Numbered from the stretch's first letter, positions 31,131-41,613 are shown. The stretch is DNA of 64,000 nucleotides from Bacteroidota bacterium (GCA_003250395.1 QKGM01000033.1:34305-98304), one strand, 5' to 3'. A program made the numbers and translations. The notes: a model not told the origin generated them from the sequence alone.

Positions 31131-32252
31131 TTATGCCATAAATTGCTTTATCCGGTCGCTTACAATTTCCCCGTCATGCGTTACGCATGTTCCCTTAATC
31201 AGATCGTCATCGAAATCAAGTTTTAGCGTGCCGTCTTTTTGAAGCATCAGCTTCAGGAAATTTAACATGTTGCGACCATACATTCTGCTGGCATCTGTTG
31301 GCATATCTGATGGAAAATCAGATTTGCCCAATATTGTAACTCCATTGCTCACGTATGATTCTCCATTACGTGTAAGTTCACAGTTTCCACCAGTAGAAGC
31401 TGCGAGATCAATTATAAGTGATCCGGGACGCATTGCGGCAACAGTTTCTTTGGTAATCAAAATAGGAGCTTTTCTTCCCGGAATCTGGGCTGTTCCGATT
31501 ATTATGTCGGCAGCAGAAGCCCTTTCATGAATCAGTTGACGCTGTTTTTGCTTAAATTCATCGCTTTGTTCAACAGCGTAACCTCCGGCAGCTGCATCTT
31601 CCCGTGCACCTTCAACCTCGATGAATTTACCACCCAGGCTTTTTACCTCTTCTCTGACTGCTGATCTAACGTCAAATACTTCAACTACTGCTCCAAGTTT
31701 TCTTGCTGTTGCTATAGCCTGTAAACCGGCAACACCTGCTCCAAGAATTAACATCTTGGCAGGCTTGATGGTCCCGGCAGCACTCATAAACATAGGGAAG
31801 AACCTGGGGAGAATGGTAGCAGCACTCAGCACAGCTTTGTATCCCGCGACGGTGGCCATACTTGATAGTACATCCATTGCCTGGGCTCTGGTGGTTCGGG
31901 GAATGATATCGAGGCTGAAGAGAGATATTTTTGCGTTACCTGCAGCCTTGATAAGGTCTGTATCTCCCAGAGGGTTTACTGCCCCTGCAAAAATCTGACC
32001 TGCCTTAAGTTTGCTTAATTCACTATTGTCCGGGGCATGAATACCTATCAGAAGAGGAGCCTCCAGCGTTTCAGTACGGGATGTGATTTTCGACCCCACT
32101 TTCTGGTAATCTGCATCAAACGCCCATGCGGTATCACCTGCTCCTGTTTCTACAAGCACTTCGTGACCCCCTTTAATTAACTCAGCTACTGCTTCGGGTA
32201 ATAATGCTACCCTCCTTTCATTTTTCTTTTCTTTCAGAATGCCTATCGTCAT
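31131..32252 (-). CDS. pntAA: Transhydrogenase subunit alpha part 1 (NAD-binding)
   Basis: 373 residues from the ATG at 32252 (MTIGILKEKKNERRVALLPE), the usual start of the family; a GTG 27 nt upstream is a weaker option. Soluble domain I of the transhydrogenase, related to alanine dehydrogenase. Rossmann motif LILGAGVAGLQAIATARKLG followed by the Asp of VFDVR that binds the ribose of NAD, then RQLIHERASAADIIIGTAQI and PGSLIIDLAASTGGNCELT. First gene of the operon; the 100-nt spacer to pntA2 has no clear terminator. Confidence 0.95.
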   Translation of the reverse strand: MTIGILKEKKNERRVALLPEAVAELIKGGHEVLVETGAGDTAWAFDADYQKVGSKITSRTETLEAPLLIGIHAPDNSELSKLKAGQIFAGAVNPLGDTDLIKAAGNAKISLFSLDIIPRTTRAQAMDVLSSMATVAGYKAVLSAATILPRFFPMFMSAAGTIKPAKMLILGAGVAGLQAIATARKLGAVVEVFDVRSAVREEVKSLGGKFIEVEGAREDAAAGGYAVEQSDEFKQKQRQLIHERASAADIIIGTAQIPGRKAPILITKETVAAMRPGSLIIDLAASTGGNCELTRNGESYVSNGVTILGKSDFPSDMPTDASRMYGRNMLNFLKLMLQKDGTLKLDFDDDLIKGTCVTHDGEIVSDRIKQFMA

Positions 32253-32501
32253 GTTTTCTGATTTAGGAATTTGTGTCACTCAAACATTGGAAATCGGGCT
32301 TTTGTTCATACCTGTTTTACTCAAAAATTAAATGTGTTTTGCCGGATTCATTCTTTTAACTTGGCAAGAAAACAGGTTTATCATCGTCAAAGTTAAATAT
32401 TTAACATCGAAGATTAATTTATTATATTAACAGAACCGGTCATTAAACAACAGCTATTTGAATTTGGTATAGCATTGATCAAACAGAATGATTTGAAATG
32501 T

Positions 32502-33581
32502 TTATTTTAAAGTATCAGGTTTTAAATTGATATGATTTCGCGTGGTAATTCTTTTTCCCATATTGATAAATCGGAATTCAAAAGTTCTGTACAATATGAT
32601 TGAGAAAGCAACGGTTACAACAGAGACAGTACAGAACAGAAGGTAAAGACTGGTTATATCAGGAAATTTTGGAAAATATGGCCTGAGATACAAATAGATC
32701 ACAGGATGAATCAGATATACTCCATAGGTGGCAATCCCAAGGTTCTCAAGGCTGATAGTAATTACCTTCGGAAGGTTTAGCCGCATTTTGTAAAACATGA
32801 TGACAAAGATCAACGAGAGTAATACGAAAACTATCCTTCCCGGTCCCGTTACGATAACAATATGATTTCCTTTAAAAGGTACAATGATAAAAATCAGTAT
32901 TGCTGCAACAAGTACCAGATTTACAACAGCTGGCTTTATCCTGAGATCATGCAGATTATAATATATAGCAATCCCGGCTACATACAGAAACAGATTGTTG
33001 AAGGGGTTCACGTAGAGACTCCACTGACTTGCTATATCGTGATTGGCATCAAGAAGGGAAAAGGCAAAATACAGGCCAATAATCATGGTGAGCGAAAGAA
33101 CGATATTGCCAAACCATTTCCTGTAATTATAGGCGACAATAAAAAATGGTGTTAACGCGTAATATACCATCTCATTTCCTATTGACCATGCTCCCACAGG
33201 GATGTAATCAGCCGGAGTATAGAACCCGAATAGTGTTGTAAGATTTAAAATTAACGATTGAAAGTCAACCGGGTGGGTGATGCTTCGTTGGTGAAAGGTA
33301 ATTACTATACATACAATCCAGAATAACGGCCAGATTCTGAATATCCTTCTTATAAAGAACATGAAGGTATTTTGAACAGTAGTAAGGTATTTGTTATATA
33401 CGATTGCCATACTTAATCCTGAAAGGATAAAGAAGATAGAAACACCGTATACACCTAATCTGCCAAGAGTATTTGAGGAGTCGAGTGGATGAAATAACCA
33501 GTTTGTCAGATGGTAAAACATAATCGACAAGGCCATAAGACCTCTAAGCCAATCCAGCGATTCTATTCGTGTTTTGCTCAA
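32502..33581 (-). CDS. Acyltransferase-3 family membrane protein
   Basis: 359 residues, about ten membrane helices. The N-terminal signature RIESLDWLRGLMALSIMFYH includes the conserved R and H of acyltransferase 3 (PF01757); VYGVSIFFILSGLSMAIVYN and PVGAWSIGNEMVYYALTPFF follow. Members O-acetylate or O-succinylate surface glycans and lipids. The start is TTG at 33581: no in-frame ATG lies upstream of the conserved N-terminus before a stop. It is divergent from a second acyltransferase-3 gene across a 307-nt spacer; the two are not close copies. Confidence 0.85.
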   Translation of the reverse strand: MSKTRIESLDWLRGLMALSIMFYHLTNWLFHPLDSSNTLGRLGVYGVSIFFILSGLSMAIVYNKYLTTVQNTFMFFIRRIFRIWPLFWIVCIVITFHQRSITHPVDFQSLILNLTTLFGFYTPADYIPVGAWSIGNEMVYYALTPFFIVAYNYRKWFGNIVLSLTMIIGLYFAFSLLDANHDIASQWSLYVNPFNNLFLYVAGIAIYYNLHDLRIKPAVVNLVLVAAILIFIIVPFKGNHIVIVTGPGRIVFVLLSLIFVIMFYKMRLNLPKVITISLENLGIATYGVYLIHPVIYLYLRPYFPKFPDITSLYLLFCTVSVVTVAFSIILYRTFEFRFINMGKRITTRNHINLKPDTLK

Positions 33582-33888
33582 TCGGGTTCTAAATAAGAGT
33601 TTATTACAGATGGTGAATATTGATGATTACCTGCCTTCTTTTGGAATATCAAAAAGGCGAGAGATAAAGTATCTTTTGGCCGTAATTCAATTTTCCCGAT
33701 AGAAAATGGCCAAATCTGCATCAAATGTAATGTTTTTATAAAAAGTTTCAATGGATAGTTATTTGGTTTAGGCTAATTTACATTTAAGTGAATACTATGA
33801 ATATAAATTTGGTGTTAACTGACAGGTTTGTGGGTATGGAATTATTTTTTTTGCATCTTTGACTAACAGATTCTGATCCATATATACA
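33582..33888. promoter_or_regulatory. Divergent spacer between two acyltransferase genes
   Basis: 307 nt, AT-rich, with no gene. Near its right end CATCTTTG (33854-33861), one base off TAnnTTTG, precedes the rightward ATG by 27 nt, with a TTTG at 33827-33830 roughly where a -33 element could be. No operator-like palindrome was seen. Confidence 0.4.
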
Positions 33889-35007
33889 ATGCTTTCTGAT
33901 TTTAATTCCAGTAAATTTAAGTTTTGGTCGTTTCTTTCAATGGTGCTGCTTGTATTCGTACATGGCTATAATCTCAATATTGGATATTTACAGCCCTGGA
34001 CTCTTCCTGGTGAGCCAGTAACTATAACTGCCTTTACCGAATATTGGCTTGCAAACGGTATCTTCAGATTTCGCATTCCTATGCTTTTTATAATTTCAGG
34101 ATACCTGTATGCAATTCATGATAGCCGTCCCTATGGACAGCGTACGCGTAAAAGGATCAGAACACTTTTAGTGCCATATTTCATATGGAGCGCCGTAGGG
34201 CTTCTTTTTACTTTAAGTTTGGAACTTAATCATTACACAGGTGAATTGATTGCTTCTACCGGTATGATGAGGATCGATGAGTCGCGGCATTTTTTCTCCC
34301 AGTTTCAATGGTATGAAATGCTGGTCTCCTGGATTGTATCACCTGCATCGTATCAGCTATGGTTTCTGAGAGTATTGTTTTTCTATAATCTGATGTATCC
34401 CTGGATCCGGTGGTGCGTTACACATCCTGTTGCCAGATGGTTTTTCTTCTCTTTTGCATTTCTTGCCTGGTTAACAACAAGTGGTTGGTTTATTATAGAA
34501 GGTGAAGGGTTGTTGTTTTTCTCCCTGGGCGTCTGGATTCAAAAAACCAATTTCAATATTGATACACCGGTAAAGTGGCTACATCCCCGGTACTGGGTAT
34601 TAATCTTTGTTGCCTTTTCAATAGTTAAGACAATGCTGGCTTTCGGTCAGCCTTTCCATGGTATTGAGCTGGTGTTGATGATAATGCATAAAATAGTAGT
34701 GTTTAGCGGACTGATTACAGCCTGGTATGGTTGTGACCGTTTGGTAGTCTTTCTGATGAAACGACCCTGGTTTACATGGCTTAGTGCTTTTTCCTTCATG
34801 ATATATGTGATGCATGCTCCGGCTGTCGTATATGCATCAAAGGCTATTTTTACCTATATCCCGCATTATCCTGGCTACCGGATGGTATCCTACATCATTT
34901 TGCCTGTTATTCTGATCTCTCTTGCAATTATAACCTCCCTGTTGATTAGACGAAGCCTCCCGGGAGTATATAGCATTCTGACCGGAGGTCGTGGTTTAAA
35001 ATCGTGA
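33889..35007 (+). CDS. Acyltransferase-3 family membrane protein
   Basis: 372 residues with about ten hydrophobic helices. It has the family layout: SFLSMVLLVFVHGYNLNIGY with the conserved His, FRFRIPMLFIISGYLYAIHD, RKRIRTLLVPYFIWSAVGLL and the central SYQLWFLRVLFFYNLMYP. Closer to the OafA/exopolysaccharide acetyltransferase style than to the divergent neighbour. Substrate is unknown; no polysaccharide cluster surrounds it. ATG at 33889. Confidence 0.85.
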   Translation: MLSDFNSSKFKFWSFLSMVLLVFVHGYNLNIGYLQPWTLPGEPVTITAFTEYWLANGIFRFRIPMLFIISGYLYAIHDSRPYGQRTRKRIRTLLVPYFIWSAVGLLFTLSLELNHYTGELIASTGMMRIDESRHFFSQFQWYEMLVSWIVSPASYQLWFLRVLFFYNLMYPWIRWCVTHPVARWFFFSFAFLAWLTTSGWFIIEGEGLLFFSLGVWIQKTNFNIDTPVKWLHPRYWVLIFVAFSIVKTMLAFGQPFHGIELVLMIMHKIVVFSGLITAWYGCDRLVVFLMKRPWFTWLSAFSFMIYVMHAPAVVYASKAIFTYIPHYPGYRMVSYIILPVILISLAIITSLLIRRSLPGVYSILTGGRGLKS

Positions 35008-35258
35008 TAATTAGTTTTGCGGAAAATGATTGTATTGTGTCTTAACCTTTACAGATAATTGCACTATTTTAAAAGATCTACAGAGAAATTCTGATATAAA
35101 CTACAAAAGGATTCTTGTTTGATATTTTAGTTAATCGGCTCATCGAATAGAGATAGGGAATCATGTGCTTTCCTTGTGGCGAAATGATAAGCTGTAACAA
35201 ATTTACCAGTTGATTATTTGTGTTTTTAGTTACTGAAATGCAGATTTTCTGTAGGTGC

Positions 35259-35651
35259 TCATAATGACATCTGGCAAGTTGTATCGACATATATCTGCGA
35301 TAATAATTGTCTGGTCAGATTCTTAATTACTATCACTTTATTGTCTATTTCTGATGAAATTTTTGCAAACCTTAATGAATATGGGTGATTTTGAGGAAAT
35401 TTTTGTGCTTCCTCGGAAAGTTTTTCAAATGAAACCCAAAACCCGATGAAGTGTTTCTTCCTTTCTGATAGCAGTCCAAGCGATAGAGACAATGACAATT
35501 CATATATCAATTCATTTAAAGGAGTAATAAGGCGGGTACTCCACTCTGATGATAGTTCATTTACATATTGAATGGAAACAGATATTTCTGTTAAATAATT
35601 GTAAAGTTGAACTATTTCATAGTCAGTTGTTTGTAGGTGTGTTAGAGCCAT
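35259..35651 (-). CDS. Hypothetical helical protein
   Basis: 130 residues from the ATG at 35651 (MALTHLQTTDYEIVQLYNYL). No family recognised. The sequence looks mostly alpha-helical with heptad-like spacing (LNELIYELSLSLSLGLLSER, FAKISSEIDNKVIVIKNLTR); no signal peptide and no membrane helix long enough to call. It lies on the same strand as the efflux operon, 353 nt past its last gene. Could be a small regulator or adaptor; also possibly a chance frame in AT-rich DNA. Confidence 0.5.
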   Translation of the reverse strand: MALTHLQTTDYEIVQLYNYLTEISVSIQYVNELSSEWSTRLITPLNELIYELSLSLSLGLLSERKKHFIGFWVSFEKLSEEAQKFPQNHPYSLRFAKISSEIDNKVIVIKNLTRQLLSQIYVDTTCQMSL

Positions 35652-36004
35652 TTGTTTAAGGTGTTCTAATGTTGAACTGATGATAATATAGTCGGGTAAT
35701 ATTCCTGATATAATATATTTGTTCTTCGATCCTCTTATATAGAATCTCTGGAATTATATTTATAATCACTTCACCAGATTTTATTATTTCCTAAAGGATA
35801 TAGTCAATATTTGTTGATTGATTAAAAGGAATTTTAGTCTGGAAGTCAATGATATAGTGTTTAGAAATTTAATAACTTCAGCATGGATTTAAATTATTGT
35901 CAAATTCTGTGTTTTTATTTCAAAGAAGTTGTGGCGCCATATCATAGAGAGATTAAATAAAACCAGTTCTTCTTTCGTGTACCGGAATATTTTGGAGTGG
36001 CATA
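35652..36004. other. AT-rich spacer, nothing recognised
   Basis: 353 nt between the last efflux gene and the small helical protein gene. Only short frames; no strong terminator hairpin with a T tract was found. Confidence 0.5.
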
Positions 36005-39000
36005 TTATATTAAAGTTTCGCCTGCTGGTATTTTTTTTGTTTTGAACCTATTCGGCTGAAGTATATTTATTATTCTCTCTTTACCCCGTTCAGCAATATA
36101 ATAGATTACCGGAACCAGAGCGAGAGAAAGGAAAAGTGAACTGGATAAGCCGCCAATAAGTACCCATGCAAGGCCGTTTTTCCAAACGGATCCCGGTCCG
36201 TTAGACAGTGCAATAGGAAGCATAGCAATGATCATTGAAAATGTTGTCATCAGGATAGGACGTAATCTTACCCTTGTAGCCTGTAATAAGGCATTCTTTG
36301 TTGAGAGTCCTTCCTTTTTGTTGTGATTGGTAAAATCGACAACCAGTATTGCATTCTTAGCTACCAGCCCCATGAGCATTATTAATCCCATGATCGTAAA
36401 TATACTTAAATTGTTTCCGGTCAAAGCCAATGCCAGTAATGCTCCGATCATAGCCAGCGGTATAGTACATAAAACGACAAGCGGTTGCAGATAGGATTCA
36501 TATAATACAACCATCAACAAATAAATAAAAACAATGGATGCCAGGAGCGCGAAACCCAGGCTCCCGAAAGAATCGGATTGTGCTTTCAGGTCTCCTTCGT
36601 ACGCTATTGATATTTCCCGGGGAAATGTAATCATTTGTATTTTTTGCTTAATATCGTTTCCTACATCACCAAGTGCGCGTCCAAAGACCTGCGATTGAAT
36701 TGTTATGCTGGGTATCCTGTCGTCCCGTTCAATCTTTGATGCGCCTGTGCAACTCTGAATATCGGCGAACTGATCTAACCGGACAGGTTTTCCGTATTTA
36801 TTTATAAATGAAAGTGATGCAACATCTGATGCATTTTGACAGTTGAACTGATCGTATTTTATATTAATATCATACTCATATTCTCCATCCCTAAATTTTG
36901 CATCTCTGTTACCGCTATATGCGATTTGCATTGTAGGGCCAACCACTGTCATGTTAAGTCCTGCATCAGCCATTTTTTGCTGATTAATCGAAACCAGAAG
37001 CTCAGGGCCTGGATCCCCTGTTGAAAACTTGACATCAGATGTCCCGGATATCTTTTTTACCTCCTGTAAAAAGATTTGGGCATACTTTGACAAAGTATCA
37101 GGATTTGCACACTTCAAAGCAATCTGGATTGGTACCTGATCTGATCCTCCAATTGGGCTTACTACGCTGGTGACAAACTTTACCCCCGGAATCCTTGATG
37201 CCAGTTCATTTCTCAGCAATTGTGCATACAATGATGCAGAATGTACCCTCTTCTGTTTAGAAACTAACTTGATGGTTATTTCTGCTTTATTTGCTCCAGA
37301 AGAGATGTCAGTGAAATCAGATGTTCCTCCGACTTGTACCAGTATCTCAGATACTTCGGGCTTTTTCGATAAAATATCTTCTACCTTGCGGACAGAAGCA
37401 TCCGTTTGTTCAATTGTAACATGTTTTGGCATTTCCATTTGAATGATTATTTCTCCCCTGTCACCCATATCTACAAATTCGCTGCCGATAAACCCGAAGG
37501 GAATTAATAATATGGAAGAAATAAACAACATAAGGGCAGATGCCACTACTATAATTTTATGGTTAAACGACCATTTTAAAAACGATTCGAGCCATAAAGA
37601 GAAACGATTGATAAATGATTCAAATCCTGTAATGAGCTTTTTTAATAACGTATTGCTACTAATGTGCTCTAATTTTGATATTCTTGATGCCAGTAAGGGT
37701 GTAAGGGTGAATGAAACAAACAGGCTGATTAGTGTTGCAACAACTATGACTAATGAGAACTGACGAATTACATCAGAGACAATGCTATGGGCCAGTGACA
37801 TGGGTAAAAAAACTGATATATCAACCAGTGTAATTGAAAGGGCTGTAAAACCTATTTCATTACGCCCGATAATTGCAGCAGTTGCCTTTTTCTGTCCCTT
37901 TTCAATATGCCTGTATATATTTTCAATAACAACTATTGAATCGTCCACCAGTATCCCCACCGAAAGTGATAATGCAAGTAACGACATCATGTTCAGTGAG
38001 AAATTGAGCAAATACATTGCGATGAATGTAGATATAATAGAAGCAGGTATTGCAACTATTACAATAAATGAATTCCTCAGACTGTGAAGAAATACCAGCA
38101 TGACTATGGCCACGAGTAATACTGCCAATAACAGATCAGTTAAAACAGCATCCGCAGATTCCAGTGTAAATATGGACTGATCACTGACGATTTTGAGTTT
38201 AAGCCCGTACTTGGCATATATATCTTCCAGTTGTTCCAGTTTCTTTTTTACCAGGCCGCTGACTTCAACTGTGTTGGCATCACCTTGTTTTTTTAATTTC
38301 AGACCTATTATATTGGTCTGATTATACCGGTTTATGTTAGACACCTCTTTTCTGGTATCAGAAACAGATGCTACATCTTTGATCCGGATGGGAGAATTGT
38401 CCGGGCTGTTGGTGATTATCAGGTTCTCTATATCTGATTTCTTTTTGTACTTTCCTGATAGTCGGACCGGAATCTGTTGTTCCGGATTTTTAATCTTCCC
38501 CGTAGGATAATCTATATTAGCTGAGAGAAGCGTATTGCTTATCTGAAGCAGTGACAATTTGTACTTTTCTAAAGAGGCTGCATTAACATTTACCTGGATT
38601 TCACGTTCTTCTCCTCCCGCAATTATAACTTCACCAACCCCTTTTACACCACTTAATTCAGGACTTATCCGATGCTTCACCAGATCAAATAACTCTGTAG
38701 GGTTTGTATTTGCAGATACAGCAATCTGAATAACGGGAAAATCATTCATTCCGAAAGTTGAAAGGGTGGGCGTTGATGCTTCTTCGGGCAGTTGTGCCTG
38801 AATGTTATTGATTTTCCTTTGAACAACCTGTGTGATCTTGTCAATATCAGATGATGCTTTAAACTGCATCATAATATAAGAGATGTTTTCCTGTGAATAG
38901 GATTTGATATTGTCAATGTTCTCAGTAGTTGAAACTGCATCTTCAATTTTCTTCGTAATGGAATTTTCTACTTCTGAAGAGGAAGCCCCGGGATAAGTCG

Positions 39001-39145
39001 TTACTATGGTTAGTGCAGGCATTGCAAAATTTGGCAGCAATTCATAGTTAAGTTTTTGGTAACTATAAATTCCCAGGAATGATAACGCGATAAATACAAC
39101 AACAATCAGTGTTGGTCTTTTTATTGATAATTCTGTTATATTCAT
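36005..39145 (-). CDS. RND efflux transporter, inner-membrane pump subunit
   Basis: 1046 residues, standard length of the HAE/AcrB-like family. Twelve membrane helices in two halves with large periplasmic loops after TM1 and TM7. Signatures: MNITELSIKRPTLIVVVFIA at the start; LSLSVGILVDDSIVVIENIY with the two Asp of the TM4 proton relay; a second-half helix set with ASIVFIYLLMVVLYESYLQP and IMGLIMLMGLVAKNAILVVD; and RPILMTTFSMIIAMLPIALS near the end. Proton-driven export through the membrane fusion protein and outer-membrane factor encoded directly upstream (7- and 15-nt gaps). Likely substrates are drugs or toxic small molecules; unknown here. Regulation is probably by the TetR gene at 41647. 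Confidence 0.95.
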   Translation of the reverse strand: MNITELSIKRPTLIVVVFIALSFLGIYSYQKLNYELLPNFAMPALTIVTTYPGASSSEVENSITKKIEDAVSTTENIDNIKSYSQENISYIMMQFKASSDIDKITQVVQRKINNIQAQLPEEASTPTLSTFGMNDFPVIQIAVSANTNPTELFDLVKHRISPELSGVKGVGEVIIAGGEEREIQVNVNAASLEKYKLSLLQISNTLLSANIDYPTGKIKNPEQQIPVRLSGKYKKKSDIENLIITNSPDNSPIRIKDVASVSDTRKEVSNINRYNQTNIIGLKLKKQGDANTVEVSGLVKKKLEQLEDIYAKYGLKLKIVSDQSIFTLESADAVLTDLLLAVLLVAIVMLVFLHSLRNSFIVIVAIPASIISTFIAMYLLNFSLNMMSLLALSLSVGILVDDSIVVIENIYRHIEKGQKKATAAIIGRNEIGFTALSITLVDISVFLPMSLAHSIVSDVIRQFSLVIVVATLISLFVSFTLTPLLASRISKLEHISSNTLLKKLITGFESFINRFSLWLESFLKWSFNHKIIVVASALMLFISSILLIPFGFIGSEFVDMGDRGEIIIQMEMPKHVTIEQTDASVRKVEDILSKKPEVSEILVQVGGTSDFTDISSGANKAEITIKLVSKQKRVHSASLYAQLLRNELASRIPGVKFVTSVVSPIGGSDQVPIQIALKCANPDTLSKYAQIFLQEVKKISGTSDVKFSTGDPGPELLVSINQQKMADAGLNMTVVGPTMQIAYSGNRDAKFRDGEYEYDINIKYDQFNCQNASDVASLSFINKYGKPVRLDQFADIQSCTGASKIERDDRIPSITIQSQVFGRALGDVGNDIKQKIQMITFPREISIAYEGDLKAQSDSFGSLGFALLASIVFIYLLMVVLYESYLQPLVVLCTIPLAMIGALLALALTGNNLSIFTIMGLIMLMGLVAKNAILVVDFTNHNKKEGLSTKNALLQATRVRLRPILMTTFSMIIAMLPIALSNGPGSVWKNGLAWVLIGGLSSSLFLSLALVPVIYYIAERGKERIINILQPNRFKTKKIPAGETLI

Positions 39146-39152
39146 GATTTTA

Positions 39153-40226
39153 CTATAAGTTGTTGTTCACTTTCCTGACTTTTGTGTTTTCATCGATATT
39201 TATTTGTCCGTTGAGAACAACTTGTTCCCCTTCTTTGAGCCCATTCAGGATAATAGTTTGCTCGTTAATAAAATCAGATATTAACACTTGTCTCAGCTTT
39301 GCGGTATCATTTTCAACTACATAGACTGATGGCTTTGCAACACCTCCGATCAGACAGCTATTTGGAATGATGATTTTTTGTTCATTCTGTGAAAAACTAA
39401 GAGTCAAGGTACCATCGATTCCTGATATCAATAGTTGTTCTGGATTATTGACTATTTCTGCCTGAACGCGGTAACGTTTTGATTCGTCAGGTTTAATGCC
39501 GATTACCTTAATTACCCCATCGAATAGCTTATCAGGGAAAAGATCAGAAACCACCTTAACTTTTTGACCAATATAAATTTTTATAAGGTCATTGGCACTG
39601 AACCAGGAAGTAAATTTCATTTTATGAGTATCAATGATATCGGCAACCTGAGCACATGATGTTATGAATGATCCCGGTTCAATGTATTTTTTACTTACAG
39701 TACCTGATACAGGTGATTTAATAAATGTATTTCCGTATTGCTTTTTTAAAGTCTGATAAGCACTTTTTGCATTTACCAATGAGAGCTTCACCTCTTCTAT
39801 CTGTTGCACAGAGACAGCCTCGCCCGGTGAGAGGTTCTGATAACGATTTAAGTCCTGCCTGGCTTTTTGGTAAGTTGCCTCCGCCAATTCCAACTGGTAA
39901 GATACAATATCATTCTCCAGCCGGGCAATAATCTTACCCTGAGGCACAAATTCTCCTTCTTCAATAAACAATTCTTCAACTTTACCCTGTGCTTCAGCAA
40001 TGATGCTGATTTCATAGTTTGGTTCAAATGTACCATGGTATCTGATTTCATATGATGGACTGCTAAAATGAGCTGTAACTACAGTTACAGGGATATCTGG
40101 TTTTGATTTGTTTACAAGATCTATACTTTCGCTTTTTTCTTGTTTCACGTCTGTCAATTTATAGAGAATACCAGCTGCAATTGCCACCACAATGATAGCT
40201 ATACTTATTTTTCGTAATGTTTTCAT
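39153..40226 (-). CDS. Efflux RND periplasmic adaptor (membrane fusion protein)
   Basis: 357 residues. An N-terminal anchor helix (ISIAIIVVAIAAGILYKL) is followed by the lipoyl/barrel-sandwich part (YEISIIAEAQGKVEELFIEE, then FIKSPVSGTVSKKYIEPGSF after the hairpin), a coiled-coil hairpin around ELAEATYQKARQDLNRYQNL, a beta-barrel domain and a C-terminal membrane-proximal domain ending LKEGEQVVLNGQINIDENTK. Links the pump to the outer-membrane factor. Middle gene of the tight operon. Confidence 0.93.
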   Translation of the reverse strand: MKTLRKISIAIIVVAIAAGILYKLTDVKQEKSESIDLVNKSKPDIPVTVVTAHFSSPSYEIRYHGTFEPNYEISIIAEAQGKVEELFIEEGEFVPQGKIIARLENDIVSYQLELAEATYQKARQDLNRYQNLSPGEAVSVQQIEEVKLSLVNAKSAYQTLKKQYGNTFIKSPVSGTVSKKYIEPGSFITSCAQVADIIDTHKMKFTSWFSANDLIKIYIGQKVKVVSDLFPDKLFDGVIKVIGIKPDESKRYRVQAEIVNNPEQLLISGIDGTLTLSFSQNEQKIIIPNSCLIGGVAKPSVYVVENDTAKLRQVLISDFINEQTIILNGLKEGEQVVLNGQINIDENTKVRKVNNNL

Positions 40227-40241
40227 TCTATTGGTTTTATA

Positions 40242-41585
40242 TTAAAGAAGAAGTGAATTGATGGTTCCGTTTAGTCTTATGATTTCTAGTTGAGATAAGT
40301 CGATCTGTAGTTTTGAATTCAGCCACGATAAGTACGATGTATTGTATTCCGACCTGGCATTAAGTACATCCGTAAATGTTTTTATTCCCTGGTTATATTG
40401 ATCCTCTGTAACGTTTACAACATTAGCGGCCAGTTCAAGATTGGTTTTTAACCTGAATTCGGTTAACTTGTTATTTAAAGCTGCTTCCATTGCATTTTCA
40501 AGCTGAACAACCAAACCACTTTGTAAATCCCGCTGAGCTAATCTGGATTGTTCAAGAGCTACTCTGTTTTGGTTTGTTTTGCCTCTGATTCTGTTTCCTT
40601 CGAAAACCGGCACAGAAAGTTTAATACCTACATAAGATGTTGTATACCAATTGCTGCCTTTGTTTATTTCATCCATTTGTTCGACCTGTGCCTGGAAACT
40701 ATATTCAGCAAACCCGGTAAGTGTTGGTAAAGAACCGGCTTTCGCGTACAAAAGGTTGATTTCTGCAAATTTCTCTTTCTGTTTCATGATCTTCATTTCA
40801 GTCAGGTTCTCAAAGGTCGTGTCAGTTTGAATTCGAGAAAAGCCAAAATCAATGTTGTCGTCTGGAAGTGTAACTTTCCAGGTTTGTCTGATACCTGCCA
40901 GATATTTCAGCAAGTTCAGTTGTTGATTTCTTTTTAAGACTAAGTCGTCTCTTTCAGCTGCTGTGTTGTTGATAGCAACTGTAATCCTGTCTGATTCCGC
41001 CTTACAGATCAATCCGTTTTTCAAATGTTGTTGTGAATAGGCATACACCTTTCTGAAAGAAGATAAATTTGAGTCCAGAAGAACTATTTGCCTGTTCATA
41101 GTTTGAACAAGAATATAGAGTTGTGCTATTCTGAAAACCATTTCTTCCTTTTGTTGCTCCAGGCTGAGATCACTGATTTCACTTGCCTTTTTATACAGGT
41201 TTACGGATGCAAAGTGAGAAGCATTATAGATCATTTGCCCGGCCTGGATTCCTGCAATTGTATTATATTTTGTACCGAGCCTGATGGGAACCATTATCCC
41301 TGGTTGCCCGACAACATCGCCTGAAACCATATTTACCGGAATATCAAAATAGTCGGTGAAAGAAGCGAAACTGCTTATTTGGGGTAACCCTTCACCTTTT
41401 GCTTCCTGGATCTGATGCCTGCTTTTGATTGTTTCAAGATATGATTGTTTAAGGCTCAAATTATTGGCCATGCACAGCTGCAGGCATTTCTTTAAAGAAA
41501 GAACAGAATCGCTCGGATGTTGCCCGCATGCAATTATTGGAATAAATATTAGCAGAAGGGATGCTTTGATTTTACTTGATTTCAT
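40242..41585 (-). CDS. TolC-family outer-membrane efflux protein
   Basis: 447 residues. The N-terminus has a signal sequence with a lipobox-like end (LLLIFIPIIAC, C20), so it may be lipidated. The mature part is two long-helix repeats of the outer-membrane-factor family, starting LSLKKCLQLCMANNLSLKQS and, in the second repeat, NLTEMKIMKQKEKFAEINLL; the strands GIKLSVPVFEGNRIRGKTNQ and the closing DVLNARSEYNTSYLSWLNSK are typical. First structural gene of the operon, 61 nt downstream of tetR. One of the two 17-nt operators sits in that gap. Confidence 0.92.
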   Translation of the reverse strand: MKSSKIKASLLLIFIPIIACGQHPSDSVLSLKKCLQLCMANNLSLKQSYLETIKSRHQIQEAKGEGLPQISSFASFTDYFDIPVNMVSGDVVGQPGIMVPIRLGTKYNTIAGIQAGQMIYNASHFASVNLYKKASEISDLSLEQQKEEMVFRIAQLYILVQTMNRQIVLLDSNLSSFRKVYAYSQQHLKNGLICKAESDRITVAINNTAAERDDLVLKRNQQLNLLKYLAGIRQTWKVTLPDDNIDFGFSRIQTDTTFENLTEMKIMKQKEKFAEINLLYAKAGSLPTLTGFAEYSFQAQVEQMDEINKGSNWYTTSYVGIKLSVPVFEGNRIRGKTNQNRVALEQSRLAQRDLQSGLVVQLENAMEAALNNKLTEFRLKTNLELAANVVNVTEDQYNQGIKTFTDVLNARSEYNTSYLSWLNSKLQIDLSQLEIIRLNGTINSLLL

Positions 41586-41613
41586 AATATCGGTTGTCTG
41601 ATTATAGAAAAAG

